64,000 nt of DNA from assembly GCA_026929865.2 (NCBI GenBank), contig CM049410.1:22403501-22467500 (forward strand), read 5' to 3'. Of this stretch, positions 1-12,671 are shown in pieces. Numbering within the stretch: position 1 is the stretch's first letter; the number at the start of each line of letters is the position of its first letter. The position numbers and the translations under genes were made by a program. The stretch comes from Hyperoplus lanceolatus (lineage: Eukaryota; Chordata; Actinopteri; Uranoscopiformes; Ammodytidae). Below the pieces are notes generated by a model. The model searched no databases and had not been told where the DNA came from. It saw nothing but the letters and a program-made list of their open reading frames with translations.

Positions 1-19
1 ACACACACACACACACACA
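1..19. repeat. (CA)n microsatellite, cut by window edge
   Basis: Pure alternating A/C from the first base; the array probably continues outside the window. Confidence 0.9.
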
Positions 20-1213
20 GTTAAGCAGTGCTACAGCTCCAAAGAGAGCGCACAGTAGGGCGATAACACTTGGCGTAATACCCCTTTAAAAGGCAATAAC
101 AACCCCTATTATCACCTTCCTTTGTCTTTATCCATCTCCATCTTGTTAAAAATCTTCCCCTCACTGTTTGTTCTCACACTGTTGAAGTCATCGTAGTGAA
201 TTTCTTCTGAAGCTGCTGAAGGTTGGCGAGCGTTTCGCAGCTTGTGCTCCACTTCAAAGGCAGTGGTGTTATGGAGTAATTACCTTCCTGCCTGTCTTGT
301 GTCTGTATGCGTGTAGTAACACAAGCCATGAGCCATAATCGCCTCCTCCACCTCGTCCGCTAAATGTGCTGACTCCATTTTGAAGTTATAAAAAGGGCCT
401 CGCGTGTAGTTTTTAACTGCGTTTTATTTATGAAGCTGTACAATCAACAATGATTGCTCGTCTTCTGCATTTCCATCTCAATAAAATCACAGAGGACATA
501 TTTCTGAGCTGTAAAAAAAATAATGATCTGAATGTTAAGAAAACTTATTCTCTTTGTCTTTATGGTTAGATTTCTGACTCTTATTTGAACTGAGCTGTGC
601 TGAAAATCTTGAAGGGGTTTATGACAAATGGCAGCAACCGTGTATACTTGTATTTTGGTTGTTTCAATGAGGTACATGTTGTAAAATATTATATAAATAT
701 TATGTTCACATTGTAGGAACAAACATCTTCTTTATATATCACCTCAGCCATTCATACATCAACCATCATTAAGGAGCTCATACATCAGCTTCATTCATTC
801 TGAACTGAGAGATGAAAAAAGAAACACGTATAATTGTTTTAAACAGACACATTTGTTAGCTTCTTATTCACTGCACAGACTTCTCATAGTGTCTGTGTAC
901 TTGTCTTGGAAAATGAAGAAATGGATTAGTGTATTGCCCAAAATGATTAAATATATTTAAAACATTTAAAATATTATTTTAATGCTCATTTGAATTTGAC
1001 TGAGAGAGAGGGAGGAAGTAAGGGAGGGAGGGAAAGATGGAGGGAGGGAGAGGGTCCTAACAGAGAGTCCCATTTGACTCCACCCTGTAAATCCTTCCTC
1101 TTGGACCTGCGTGTGTGTGTGTTGTAAATCTCTCTGCCATGAATTTATGGCCCTCCATTCACACATTTACCTCCACTACTGTAGAGCGCACGGCCGCCTC
1201 ACAGCTGTCTGAC

Positions 1214-1218
<5 letters not shown>
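20..1218. other. Noncoding stretch, no gene recognised
   Basis: I see no convincing exon, RNA gene or element end here. A purine-rich G/A tract lies at about 1003-1055. Short frames on both strands show no recognisable domain. Confidence 0.5.

Positions 1219-1266
<48 letters not shown>
1219..1266. repeat. (GT)24 microsatellite
   Basis: Uninterrupted GT dinucleotide array. It is followed by noncoding DNA to about 2117 in which I recognise nothing beyond short GT runs at 1447-1474. Confidence 0.95.
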
Positions 1267-1269
<3 letters not shown>

Positions 1270-2117
1270 TTTCCGAAGGTGAAACTCAGCATGATGCTCT
1301 CTTTAGCAATTAAATCACTGGCTTCTCATGGCAAGAACATTTCAGTTCGAGAGAGAGCGAGATAGAGAGAGGGAGAGTTAGATGGTTATTTTCATTTAGA
1401 TTCTCTCTCTTTAACGCACAAAGGAGACAATAGCTCATAAATATATGTGAGTGTGTGTTTGTGTGTGTGTGTGTCAGTGTGTTGCAGGCGTGAAGTTGCA
1501 AGCTGCTGGGCTCAGAGTGTGTTTGTGTGCTAACAGCAGATGTTCTCAGACAGATTATTCCACAGAGAGCACAGAGACACATTCAAATGAAGAGAGAACA
1601 AAGACAAAAGACACTCACACACACGCAAAGTTCCCATTAGTAAACAGTGTCTCTCAAATTCAAATTTGCTTCATTATCCACCATTATAAGACCATAATTA
1701 AGTACAGTAATTGCCAGAAAGGTTGTATAAGGGTTGAAGGAAAAAGAAGTAAGACACAAAAAAGACAATTAAAGGTTACTACTGTACTCTAAAGAAATAA
1801 AAAGCAAATAGAGGCAAACACATCTTTGATAAGACAGAAGCATATGATGTAACGGCTCGGGTTGAAACACCTAAAGGAAGAGTCAACAGTGGGGAAACAC
1901 ACATCATACAGAGAAATACAGCTGGCACTGATAAAAAAAAATACTGCACATAAGCACAATCTTAACCAATTAAAGAGCGACCATGAAAAGAGGCCGCTAT
2001 ATCAAATAATATGAACCAATACCGATACATTTTACTGACATCAGCCTTACCTTTTCATTGTTTTTGGTCCCACAGACGCTTTAATGTGTCAAAATTAAAA
2101 TAATTATATTATTTGGG

Positions 2118-2355
2118 TTATATATATAGATATGGTGCACCTTCTCTCTACACTTTTTATCGGCACTGTGTCCTTGCACTACTTTTGTGTTTATTTGTGT
2201 CTCAGGTGTTGCTCTCTTCTCTTGTGTGCTTCTATTATACATTTTCCTCTTCCATATTGCATTGTTGAGAGGAGAGGCTTAGGAATTTCATTGGCAATGA
2301 CTGCTACTGTTATTGTTGTGCATATAAACAAATAAACCATCTTGAATCTTGAATG
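2118..2355 (+). mobile_element. LINE-like 3' tail fragment
   Basis: The stretch ends in a polyadenylation-like AATAAA (about 2331) followed by a short tandem of CTTGAAT heptamers. That arrangement is characteristic of 3' ends of fish non-LTR retrotransposons, whose tails are short tandem repeats rather than long poly(A). A text such as ATTTCATTGGCAATGACTG precedes it, also typical of these tails. No reverse-transcriptase frame is present, so this would be a 5'-truncated copy. The clade is not assigned. Confidence 0.55.
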
Positions 2356-3020
2356 GTGAGCACTGATCAGCCTGTGAAACCTGCTGTATAACAGACAAGA
2401 TGTGGACATTTCACATGCACTGATGTTCATATAAGAGTGGCTTACTTAGTTCAGAAATGAAGGATGAAAAAAAGATCTTAAAAAGTTATTCATTAGAACT
2501 TTATTAGAAACAATATTACCGTTTAAAAAAATGCAGCACAACAATTGGATCATCATCTTTCAGCATCTTGTGTGGTGACCTCAAATTCACCCTTCTCCAC
2601 TGAGGTGTGGATAGGGTGGCGTATTGGGATGGGGTATAACAGGCTCCCATGTCACTGAGGTTACTACGAGGTCACACTCTAGCCGTCGTCAAAGGCAACC
2701 ACAGTGAGAGGAGACAGGAAGTAAACAAGGGGGGGGGGTCTGATCAGTCTGATCACTGTCTATTCTTCTTACAACAAACTGTGACCAAACCTTAAAGCAA
2801 GAGAAAAAAGAACAAACACACATATGGGTAGGACTAGTTCTAAGAATTTTCTGTCAAAAACAATTGTCATTTTACGTACTATTAATCCTGTTCTTAGTCA
2901 TTCCACTATCTCAACCCTTGCTGGATTCTCCCACTCTCTAACCTCTTGACCTGGTCTCAGGGTCTGGCTCTCACTTCTGGGGTCAGGCAGAGGTCGTGCT
3001 TCAGGAGACGTGTAGGGCTG

Positions 3021-3072
<52 letters not shown>

Positions 3073-4990
3073 ACTTCTTCTTTGTAGGCATATTGAAAAC
3101 AATACAATATGTGTGAATATAACTACATGCCTTTAACGACATGAGACAAAACCTGTTGATGCCCTATATTTCTATAGATCAATCCCCCTGCTGATCACAG
3201 TGATGTCACTGCATGCCAAGTAACTCTGCTCTAGTCCCGAAATGTTGGTTCTCAGCTGGAACCGCCAACACTGATGTAAACGCAGGCTGGTTCACCAGAA
3301 AGCACCAAGGTTCTCAGAGTCCAGAACGGGAACAGAACCGTGTCGGTGTGAAAGCCCTAAAAAAGTCTGACCTGTTGACCTGTGAGGCCCTTAACCCTGG
3401 CTCTCTGATGTCAGTGAAACATCTTAAGAGAGTAAAGAGTCAGCCTGTATGTGAGATGGCTTCACCCTCCTACACTGTCCCGCTCCATCAGTCAAACCTT
3501 GTAGTTTCTCTGTGGTCAGACCTGGGTGAGGGACTCCACACACACACCAACACATACTCACATGGCCTTCACCTGAAGGATGAGCAGCTTTCTCCTGAAG
3601 GCTTCACATTATCTTGACGTTTTAATTTTATTATTATTTATTTTTATTATGACTTGAGATTTCAGTATTATTTTATATTATGTCCGGGAATGCTTTATAT
3701 TTTCTGATTCCTCTGGATGAGTCAAAAGCCTCAAATTTATTACAATCTTTGAAATAGTCTGCTCTATCACGTTCTCAGGCCTCAACCTTGTCACGGAAAA
3801 CAAGTGAAATTCCTGACTTTCACCTCCCCAGGAGGTTAAAGTCCTGGGGAGGCTGTGTACTGTGTACAGTAAACTAGGTGAAATAGCCTGGTCATTAAAC
3901 TGGGAGGCTTGAAGAGTCTTGGTGTCACATTCATACATGTTGTTTATGCAGGTGGTTTAGAGTGGACATTATTTCGCTGTCCAATGAAAACCAAGTCACT
4001 AAGCTTGACCATAAAACATATTTTACTCATGTCAAAGGCATATCGATGGTTTATTTACATGAAGTATTACAATCATCTCAACCCAATAATGATCACTTCT
4101 TCAGTTAATCAGACAAATGCACCTCATTTAGAGATACAGTGCATGGTTTTGTCAGTGGACAGTGAAGCTATAATATCCTGATACCGTGCTTAAGTGCTTC
4201 CCAAGAGTGAATGAACTACTCATACAGTGACATGCAATAGGCCTGTATGCAGCAGTTATGCCATGATATAATTCAAAGTTGGATGGAATTTTTAGTTTGG
4301 TATTGTGCAATGGGTGAAATGATAGTTGTGTGTAGTGTAGACACTAGAAAATGCAGTTCACCTAGCAGACAGCAGGTGTTGCCCTGATGCCAGTTCCACA
4401 GAGTAGAGAGCCTTTAAATACTGACAAGTATGCATTTTGTAAGCAAATGTATGTGTATTGTATTACCTGCAACTTGAGTGGGTTTGTTTGTTGTGTGTGT
4501 GTGTGTGTGTGTGCCCGCTGTGTTCATTATCGCATAGCACGCCTCAAACTTTTGATTTACCACTTTGGAGAAACACCAAACCATAAGACAGTAGAAGTAT
4601 AGATGGACAGAGGAAACGGTAACGAGTGTGTATGGTAGGGAGAGAGATGATTAGGAGGTTCCCCCCTAACGAGGGCCCATCGTGGGATGAGCGTGTGAGA
4701 GAGTACGTCTGAAATATAGATGAGCAGAGCAGACTGACTCCGTCTGAGCACTGAGACAGAGACACACACACACACAGACACTGGCTTTGAATGCATTTGG
4801 TTGGAGATGACCTTTGACCTTCACTTGCTGAGGAACTTAAGGAAAGTACATGCATGAGCACAAGTGTGTGGACACTTGCCTGCACAGTTCTGTTTGTATT
4901 AACACCAAAGGAGACTGGTTTCAATGGATCCACTTTACCGTTTCAACATAATATTCGGATATAAACAGATAACAAGGTCTGAAAAGATTC
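2356..4990. other. Noncoding stretch with a (GT)25 array
   Basis: A (TG)n array occupies 3022-3071 and a shorter one about 4493-4513. The plus-strand frame at 3213-3617 (134 codons) has no recognisable domain, no splice context and ends in a CA-rich run, so I do not call it a gene. Nothing else is recognised. Confidence 0.5.
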
Positions 4991-5009
4991 AAACGTCATC
5001 TAAAAACAA

Positions 5010-5075
5010 TAATATATTTATTTTATATAGCAGTTTTCAAGGTACTCAAATACACTTTACAACAAAATAAGTATA
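5010..5075 (-). mobile_element. LINE/SINE 3' tail fragment, minus orientation
   Basis: Read on the minus strand it runs GTAAAGTGTATTTGAGTACC, then TTGAAAACTGCTATATAAAA. This is the conserved 3' tail shared by fish L2-type LINEs and the SINEs that use their machinery. The intact SINE at 37266-37622 ends in a very similar text (GCACTTTGAATACCTTGAAA then AGCGCTATATAAAT). Only the tail is visible. Confidence 0.5.
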
Positions 5076-5489
5076 CAAGCAAATTAAAAACAAATGTAGC
5101 AATAACGCCAACACACAATAAACGGACGCAAAGACAAGTATATTAAAAGTAAAAGAAAGTGAAACATTAGAATCAGCATATGAAATCAGGTGTAATGTAA
5201 ATATGTCAAATACATATGTAATGTTAATATGCAATGTAAATATGTAAAAATGTAATAATTTCATTGGCTGAAGGCTATTCTGAAGGGTGTGTTTTGACGA
5301 TTTGAATGTGTCCAGGTGGGTACAGTCTATATACTCTGTTTTAACAATTGATTCAATACATTAATATTGGTATAAATCAAGTAAGTGAGGTCACAGTAAC
5401 TTCAGAAGTGAACAGTTAATTAATACATGAAGGAGGTGCAGAATGCCAGCGCTCATTGACTTTAATCAATAGAAAATACTCTACAAGCT

Positions 5490-6062
5490 TAGCCTGGCAT
5501 TCCCAGACCTGCCACTAGGCACTGGCAAATTAAATTTGCTGCGCGTGTTGGTCTGGACACGCTTCGTTGAAGCTTTATCAAGAAAGCCAGAAATCTGGCT
5601 GGTGGTTTCAATTGGTTCTATCTAATATGGGCGCACCAGAGCCCTTTATATGGTACTCTGGGGCGGACGTAACCGGATGACGACAGTGACGTACATACAA
5701 CGTCGAAGCCGTAAACATCAAAGATGGCTGCGGATATGTTGTGTGAGTTTGAGACTGCTTTGGCCTCGACCCTTAACGATTTGGAAGACGGCACTCAAAT
5801 CTTTCATTAGCAAGTAAGTGGAATGTTCTATTTTGCCGACCGACAACGGCAAACGTTTAATTTAACAGTTTAACAGCTGTTCGCTAAACGAAAGGGGCTT
5901 ACGTCGCCTTGTGCATTGCTCTGATTGGTTGTAGTGCTATCCAACTGCGTGCAGTGGCATTTGAAATGCACGAGTAGGAGCCGCCCCTTGAGTTGGAAAT
6001 TACTATTGATCGTGGCCAGACCCTCTATCGCTCAAGATATCAGGGTCTGGATTTCCAGGCTA
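5490..6062. mobile_element. 573-bp MITE with 9-bp target duplication
   Basis: The left end reads TAGCCTGGCATTCCCAGACC and the right end is its imperfect inverse, finishing GGTCTGGATTTCCAGGCTA. Both sides are flanked by CTACAAGCT (5481-5489 and 6063-6071), a perfect 9-bp direct duplication. Two further elements with related ends and 9-bp duplications lie at 24922-25435 and 33020-33331. Nine-base duplications fit Mutator-like or Merlin-like transposases; the superfamily is not proven here. Inside is a short exon-like frame (5724-5810). Confidence 0.85.
5724..5810 (+). pseudogene. Exon-1-like short ORF inside the MITE
   Basis: A start codon in good context (CAAAGATGGCTGCGG) opens a 28-codon frame encoding MAADMLCEFETALASTLNDL and eight more residues. 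It closes at TAG (5808-5810), and a consensus splice donor (AAGTAAGT, GT at 5814) follows one codon later. Start codon, short acidic peptide and donor together look like the first coding exon of a larger gene carried by the parent transposon, now closed by a stop. I do not recognise the protein with certainty; the start resembles N-termini of helicase-like proteins spread by fish transposons, but this is a weak memory-based impression. Confidence 0.35.
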
Positions 6063-9027
6063 CTACAAGCTAGGACAAGATGACTAAGTTATCAGGTTAT
6101 GATTTCCATTCAGGCTCCACAGCAGAAATCTGCAGAATATGTTTTGGTTTTTACACTTGTTTAACATAATATTCTTTGTAAGAGTGGTCAATCACCATAC
6201 TTATAGGATTCATTTAGGAGAATAAAGCAGTGGATGATATAGTCTGTACGGGGGGGGGGGGGGGCTGTGTCTCAGTCCAGGGACCCTTTGTATCATAATC
6301 CATTCAAGGTCACAAAGCTTGATTTATTTATTTGATAAAAAAAAATCATACATAATTTTAGTTTTATTTAAATACGTTTTTTATTACCATTTAAAAAAGG
6401 GTTATTCACTTAAATTCTTATGGATTGAATTCTAGTTTCTGAATTATTTATTTATTGATCTAAAAGTTTTAAAATTCTAATAAATTAATTTAAAAATACT
6501 GGAGTATTCACCATACAATACATTTTAAAAATTGATGACCTCTCAGGCAAAATATTTCTAATTCTGGTGCTTTGATTGCACCTTGTTTTGCTTTTTTTTT
6601 ATATGTATATAGTATGTATGTATACCATATTATATTGAGTATTGTTCATTATTCAATGTATATTATTTGTGTTTGAATGAATGAATTGCTTTCTATTTAG
6701 ATATAAGACATTGTAAAACAAAATAAGAAGCACTTTTTAAATGGAATTTTAAAAAGCTATATTTTTTTATTTGCGATAAGTTTATTATGAATAATAATAA
6801 TAATATTAATAATATTAATGGTATGTTTGATGATATTTCCAAAGCAAGTCAGCTGACTGAATGAGCTGACAAAACATCAAGAACATGTTTTACTGTTCTC
6901 TACCAGCAGGTGGCGCACAGCAGAAAGGCCTGGACGAATGTGTCAGTGGCGGGATAATACAGTTCTGCAGTGTGTGTATAAGATTGCATACTAAATACAG
7001 AAAAAAAGTGTATTTTTGCCCCTTAAATCACCACAATCCACATCCAATCTGCAGACTGGACGGTCGGGACATTGGACATATTATGGCGTCCCTCTGTTTA
7101 AATGTTGAGCTGATTACTACTTTTAAACCATTTAAAACAAGAGTTATCAAAATATCAGCATCTTGTTAATATCGTCCTATAGTATAGACTAGTTAACAGC
7201 CCAGCAGAATAAGCAATCTCCCATTATATATTAACTTTGTAATTATTCCTATAACATATAATTATGAAATAACTTTACCAATGAAAAATAATTCACAATA
7301 ATTACATAATTTTCAAAAAATGCTGTCTTATTGTAAAGTATTGTTTTATTTGCAGTGGTCTTAATTATTGCAAAATTATTATATTACATTATTATTAATT
7401 TCTATAAAGTTCTGATCACACAAGTTGTTTAAACAACACCACTGTCTGTAATTATCTCTGTCATTTGATTTGTTTTAAAGGTTTTAACCCAATGGAATAA
7501 TATTACACAATACAATAGGTATTTTCCGCAGTTCTGCTGGGGAAGCTTTAAATAACTGATTAGTAGTTAACGAAAAAAACAATACAATGTTTTACACAAA
7601 TTGAATTCAAAGAAAATACAATCAAATTAAATTGGATTTAATGTTGCGATTATTTGGAGTTATGGAGCCTTTTAGGAGGATTTATGTTAGGCTGTAGAGT
7701 CCATGGCTTCATTTAAGGTCTGTAATATGAATGTAAAAAAAGGTTTGCAGCAATGCAGGGATAATTGTATTTAACATTAAGATTTCTTATATATGTATTA
7801 CATTTGGAGTAAATATAAAATGCATTATAACTTCAAATTAAATTGTGTTACATTTTATAATTCCTTTTGATTGTAGAGACAACTCCAAATCGCGGGGAGA
7901 GAGGTGTGACCGGCACACCAATATTACAGACTGCGGTTTTACATTTAAATGGTTTCCACTGAAGTTCAGTCAATATTTAAAGCAGTGCAAAGGAAGTGTT
8001 CCTGAATAATTACAGATAAATAATACTCCCTGAACAGAATCCCTGTTGATTCCTTTGGCATTTAAATTCATACTGTATAATAATGAATAAAACAATTGAT
8101 AAATAAATCAAATCTCACATTTTGTAATTCCAGTTTAAGAGTCAGTGTTTAAAAAGATTTTAAAACAATAATAACAATAATACTATTTATAATAATAATT
8201 TAGAAAACTCATACATACAGATACACAACAATGACTACTGTTTAAAAGCAGCTTTTCTTTCATATGCGTGGGAGTTTTATGGTATAGTTGCACATCAGCC
8301 ACCACGGTGAATTTTATTATAATTATTATTATTAGAATATTTGTACATTGTATTTTAGAACTTGTGCATAATTTACCATTTAATTAATTGTTTGTTTTAT
8401 AAAAACATATTTTACATCAGTTGAAAATCTCCTGACTGAGTTTGTTATAATTCATGGGTGAAAGTGTTGAAATTCAGAAATCAGGTCTACAGAGAATTTA
8501 ACCAGGATGAATAGAAATGTTTGGGATTTCATTTCATGATCAACTCTTTTATTTATATTTTTAAATCAAACCAAAAATAAGATCAAACACAACAAGACAC
8601 AGATTTTATTGCATAACTATGTATTTAAATCTATTCTCATGAACGACAATTATACCCACACGCAGATATTCAGATATGGTGGGATGGATGAATACCCCTG
8701 AGCCGAGGGCCAAATTGTAAATTCAAAGGAAGAGAATTAAAAAAAATATTCCCACTGAAATACATAAAACATTTCATAATGAATTCATATGAAATATAGA
8801 GTACAGATACCCACATTATAATGGGTGAAGATAAATAGGACTAGGCCTGGCCCGGGAGGAGGAAAAGGGAGAGGAAGTCTGTCTGCTGGACTGGAGGAAA
8901 GAAAGAGGGAAGTGGAAGAAAGAAGAGAAGAAGGGAGCATACTGTAGGGAGGGAGAGGAGGAAGGAGGGGGTCAAAGGGCTCTCATTTTTTATCCATTAC
9001 TACTCAGGGTCACATTCTGGGTCACGG

Positions 9028-9028
<1 letters not shown>
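6063..9028. other. AT-rich, repeat-poor noncoding region
   Basis: About 2.9 kb with few transposon signatures, rich in TAAT/ATTA words, with a G15 run at 6250-6264 and a purine-rich tract at about 8850-8970. The frame at 6885-7169 (94 codons) has no recognised domain. It contains the CTCF-like motif at 6903-6916. It may be older unique sequence such as an intron or regulatory DNA, but nothing here proves that. Confidence 0.4.
6903..6916 (+). promoter_or_regulatory. CTCF-like binding motif
   Basis: CCAGCAGGTGGCGC matches every position of the vertebrate CTCF core CCANNAGRKGGCRS. It lies in repeat-poor DNA rather than in a recognised mobile element. Presence of the motif is direct observation; binding is inference. 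Confidence 0.55.

Positions 9029-9078
<50 letters not shown>
9029..9078. repeat. (TG)25 microsatellite
   Basis: Uninterrupted TG array at the start of a 1-kb zone with several further short CA/GT and CT runs (to about 10.0 kb). Confidence 0.95.
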
Positions 9079-9082
<4 letters not shown>

Positions 9083-9723
9083 AAACACAACTCAACCAGA
9101 TACCAGATCAAATCCATTATCTTTCTCTCCCTCTCTCTATTCTTTCGTCAACTTAAAAATAGCATGAATGTGAATAGGAGATTCAAAAACAAGAAAGACA
9201 GACAGAAAAGAGAGAGAAGGAGGAGGAGGAGGAGGAGAAGTAGAGAAGTGTGTGTGTGTGTCGGGGCATGAGATGACGGGATGAGCCGGGCCTTTGGATT
9301 TGACCGTGGGCTGACCTCCTCCCTGTAACCCTCTCACCTCTCCTTCACCTCCCTCCCTCCATCCTTCATCCTGGACAGAGGAGGCCCTGCGAGCGCGCGT
9401 ACACACACACACACACTGTGACGTGTCCTAGCAGTGACCTCTGCTTTGCTCAGCAGGAATGTTGAAGTAGAGGATGAGTGAACGACTGGGCTACACACAC
9501 ACAAACACAAAGGCGACATACCATACACAGGGAGACAAAGACGCGCACGCACACACACACACACACACACATTTGATGCAATCTGTGGCAAGACACATAC
9601 ATTAAAAGTGTAAGAGGAGTAGAAGAAGAGAAGCTCAGATATTCCTCTCATCCTCCTGTGTGTGTGTGAGGTTATAGATGAGGACTATGGGAAGCCCAAA
9701 GTGCTGTTTTCACTTGCAAAAGG

Positions 9724-9762
<39 letters not shown>

Positions 9763-10688
9763 CTCTCTCTCACACACACACAGAGTATGATATATTGTGA
9801 ATAATCCACAGTGAGACCCGTGTATATGCACACACACAATCAAAGGCATGAGACAGACCCCCACACACACACACACACATGCCGGGGTGTTTATGTGGTG
9901 CAGATGTTGGACAGGAAACGAGCTGTGTTCAGGGACACACACACACATCTGACACATGAAACCTGTGGTGGTGGGCTCAGTGCAAAGAGTTAAGCCTGCT
10001 ACAGTAGTATTCCCCCCCCACACCTATAAGTACACCTACACAACATGCTATACAGAGACACACCTCCACCTCAGGTCACTCTGCTGTGGTCTGCAGTAAC
10101 ACACAGGGCAAAGGTCAGGTAGCGCATGTCAGAGAGCCAAGTCGCTGAGACATGTCAAGGAATTCTAATCATTTGTATTCATGGTAATATCTAGTCACCC
10201 TTATGGATTTATTTTAAATGGTAGAAAATCCTAAAGGACAAAAAACAACTGAATCAAACGTGAAATGGGTTAATATATGTTTTGTAGAACAGGTAATGGG
10301 TGTAGACAGTTTTCCTCTTCATCCAGTGTCTGGTCTTTGATTGTAAGGTTCGAGAGAAACAGAATTAACAGTCTTCTGTCAAAGTATTATTTTTTTTTAA
10401 TCTATGTGAACCAGAAAGCAGAAAACCACGACCACTTTACGCAGCAGGCGGCCACGTATGCAGAGATCAAAGCACGCAGGATTTCAACTCTACTCACAGG
10501 CTGTGTCTATGTTCATTGCTTAGTTTATTTTATTTTATTAAGATCCCCATAAGATTCTGTCTGTCTTAAACATTAGCTACCATTCCTGGAGTCTTCATTA
10601 TTAAACATTATTAAAAATCCATCAAAGGTACATAAAAAAAACTAAACTTACACATAGCATTCATACAACATGATACATGTCGACAATA
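9079..10688. other. Microsatellite-rich noncoding stretch
   Basis: A compound (CA)n(CT)n(CA)n array occupies about 9727-9782, with smaller CA runs at 9394-9416, 9549-9571 and 9862-9880. The long minus-strand frames (9334-9651, 9685-10023) are translations of these repeats. Around 10520-10670 the text ATTAAGATCCCCATAAG resembles a dispersed fish repeat, but I could not define its ends. Confidence 0.5.
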
Positions 10689-11017
10689 GGGGAGAACGGG
10701 GTTGGTAGGCACTTTTTACTCTAGTGTGAATTGCCCCACGAAAACATCTTTTAATAGTCATTCCTACATTAAATTGAAGCTTAGGGTGTTGGCTTGAAAT
10801 GTGCATCCCTCTAATTGTCCAACCTATTGAAATAATTAAGTAATTTAAGACCTCTCACCTCAAATTCAGCTGTCTTACTCCAAAGAGGACAATGTAGATG
10901 ACCTCTGATCCCAATTCTGGACATTTCCATACCAACATTTCAAAGACTGTGCCTTCTGGTTCCGAGATATAACGAACGTGACAACCAACCCGTGTGACAA
11001 CTAACCCCAATCTCCCC
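10689..11017. mobile_element. 329-bp TA-flanked MITE
   Basis: The ends are inverted: left GGGGAGAACGGGGTTGGTAG, right CTAACCCCAATCTCCCC, each bordered by TA. There is no coding capacity. The size, TA duplication and short inverted ends fit a Tc1/mariner-type nonautonomous element. Confidence 0.65.
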
Positions 11018-12660
11018 TACATCCCACAAAAATCAACACAAGCTCAACACTTACACTAATAATAACTAGAAGCTCTCCATGAATCTGCCCCATGTTGCCC
11101 CATTTGGTACAAACCATCATGTTAACTGCACAGACATTGAAAATAGACAGACACTGGCAAGAGGACGCTCTTGCATCTTGAAAGTTTGCTTTTTTACAAT
11201 AGGTGTGAATAATGAAGGTTTCTGAGTTTTTTCTTTTGGATAACACGTTTTAAAATACTTACTAACTTTGTTTGAATAACACCTGTTAAACAAGAAGATC
11301 AACTAAAAAATGCTTTTACGATTAAGAAGAAAAAGAGAAAAATATCCTTGACATTAAACTAGGAATGTAATGAACATAAAAACAGTGAGAGAATGACTTC
11401 AGAATGTGCACTTGTCCCAGCTGTTATCTTTTCCTGACCATATCAATAAATGGATCTACAGCGGCAGCCAGCATGCTGAAGCAGCTGTTTCAGTGGAGAG
11501 ATTTACACATTATTATTAGTATTGGGGCAGCTTAAATTGAAAATCAAAGCACATGTAGGCCTATACTGTAGCTGTGTTCATGCTGATATTGTGCTGTCCA
11601 TTCATCATTTTTATCTCTTTTTTATCCTCTTTACTTCTTCCCCTCCTCCTATAATGCTTTTACTCTTGATGTGTCTTTCTAGATTTCCACTTTTTCATCT
11701 GCTCTTTTTTTCTACAGCTCTCCTCCTCCTCCGTTCTTCTCCTCTCTTCCAGACTCATGTTATATACTCCCTGCCCTCTTTCATCCCTCATCCTTCTCTT
11801 TCTCTCCAACTTCATTCTCTGGATGTGAGGACTGTATCGCTCTTTTCATCTTCTATTCTCACCACCTTGCTTGTTATTTTTCTCCCAGTCCCCTGTACCT
11901 CCTCCTCTTGTCCTCCCCACTCTTTTCACCTCTAACCTCCCCCCCACACACACACTCCATCCTTTCATCTTTTTAAAAATCCTCTTTGAAATTTTTCTTT
12001 TAACCTCACCTTTACCTTAAAGGTGTGTGTGTGTGTGTGTGTCTGTGCGTGTTTTCTCGGCACCAGGTCAGCACTCAACACAGAAGGTTAGGTTTATTGG
12101 CTAAAACAACAAGTTGGTCCAGTCAAAAAAATAATAATTGTGACGAGAGACGTAAACTCTCCATCACAGGTTGAAAACCATCCCACTCTCTCATTGAACC
12201 TCTTATCACTTAACATATCATCAATTAACATAATCTTTACTTGATGTGTGTATGCATAGGAATTTTTTACTTTGTGTGGTCAGTGTGGCGTTTTTATTTT
12301 CAGGTAAAATGAGCTGTTGATTGGTCTGTCGTTTTCATGCACAGTTACAGAGGAAGTAAGCGATATATGTATGTTAATATATGTGTTAAATTGCTCTATA
12401 TTCAAACAGTGATCACTTATATAGTGTGCGCACTTCATAACAAAGGTCTCTCAGTCACCCCACTTTAGATGTCCATGAGTCACTCGCTCTTTATTAAGTT
12501 GCTGGGAGTGCATAACATGGATACAGACAAATATCAATATTTTAAAGTTAATGGTCTGTTATGTATGGCCATGTGTTTTGTTTGTGTGTGGACCCTTCCC
12601 TAAGTTTGCCACTGATTAAGTGAGCTCAGGTGTGCTGAGTCACTCAATCACAGCTTGTAA
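11018..12660. other. Noncoding stretch, pyrimidine-rich centre
   Basis: About 11590-11950 is strongly C/T-rich on the plus strand, which produces a 137-codon frame (11522-11935) of low complexity with no recognisable domain. A short GT array lies at about 12022-12042. No gene is recognised. Confidence 0.5.
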
Positions 12661-12671
12661 GCAGGAGAGTC

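Noticed and set aside
3213-3617. 134-codon ORF as a host exon
   Set aside because: No recognisable domain, ends in a CA-rich run, no splice sites that would define an exon.
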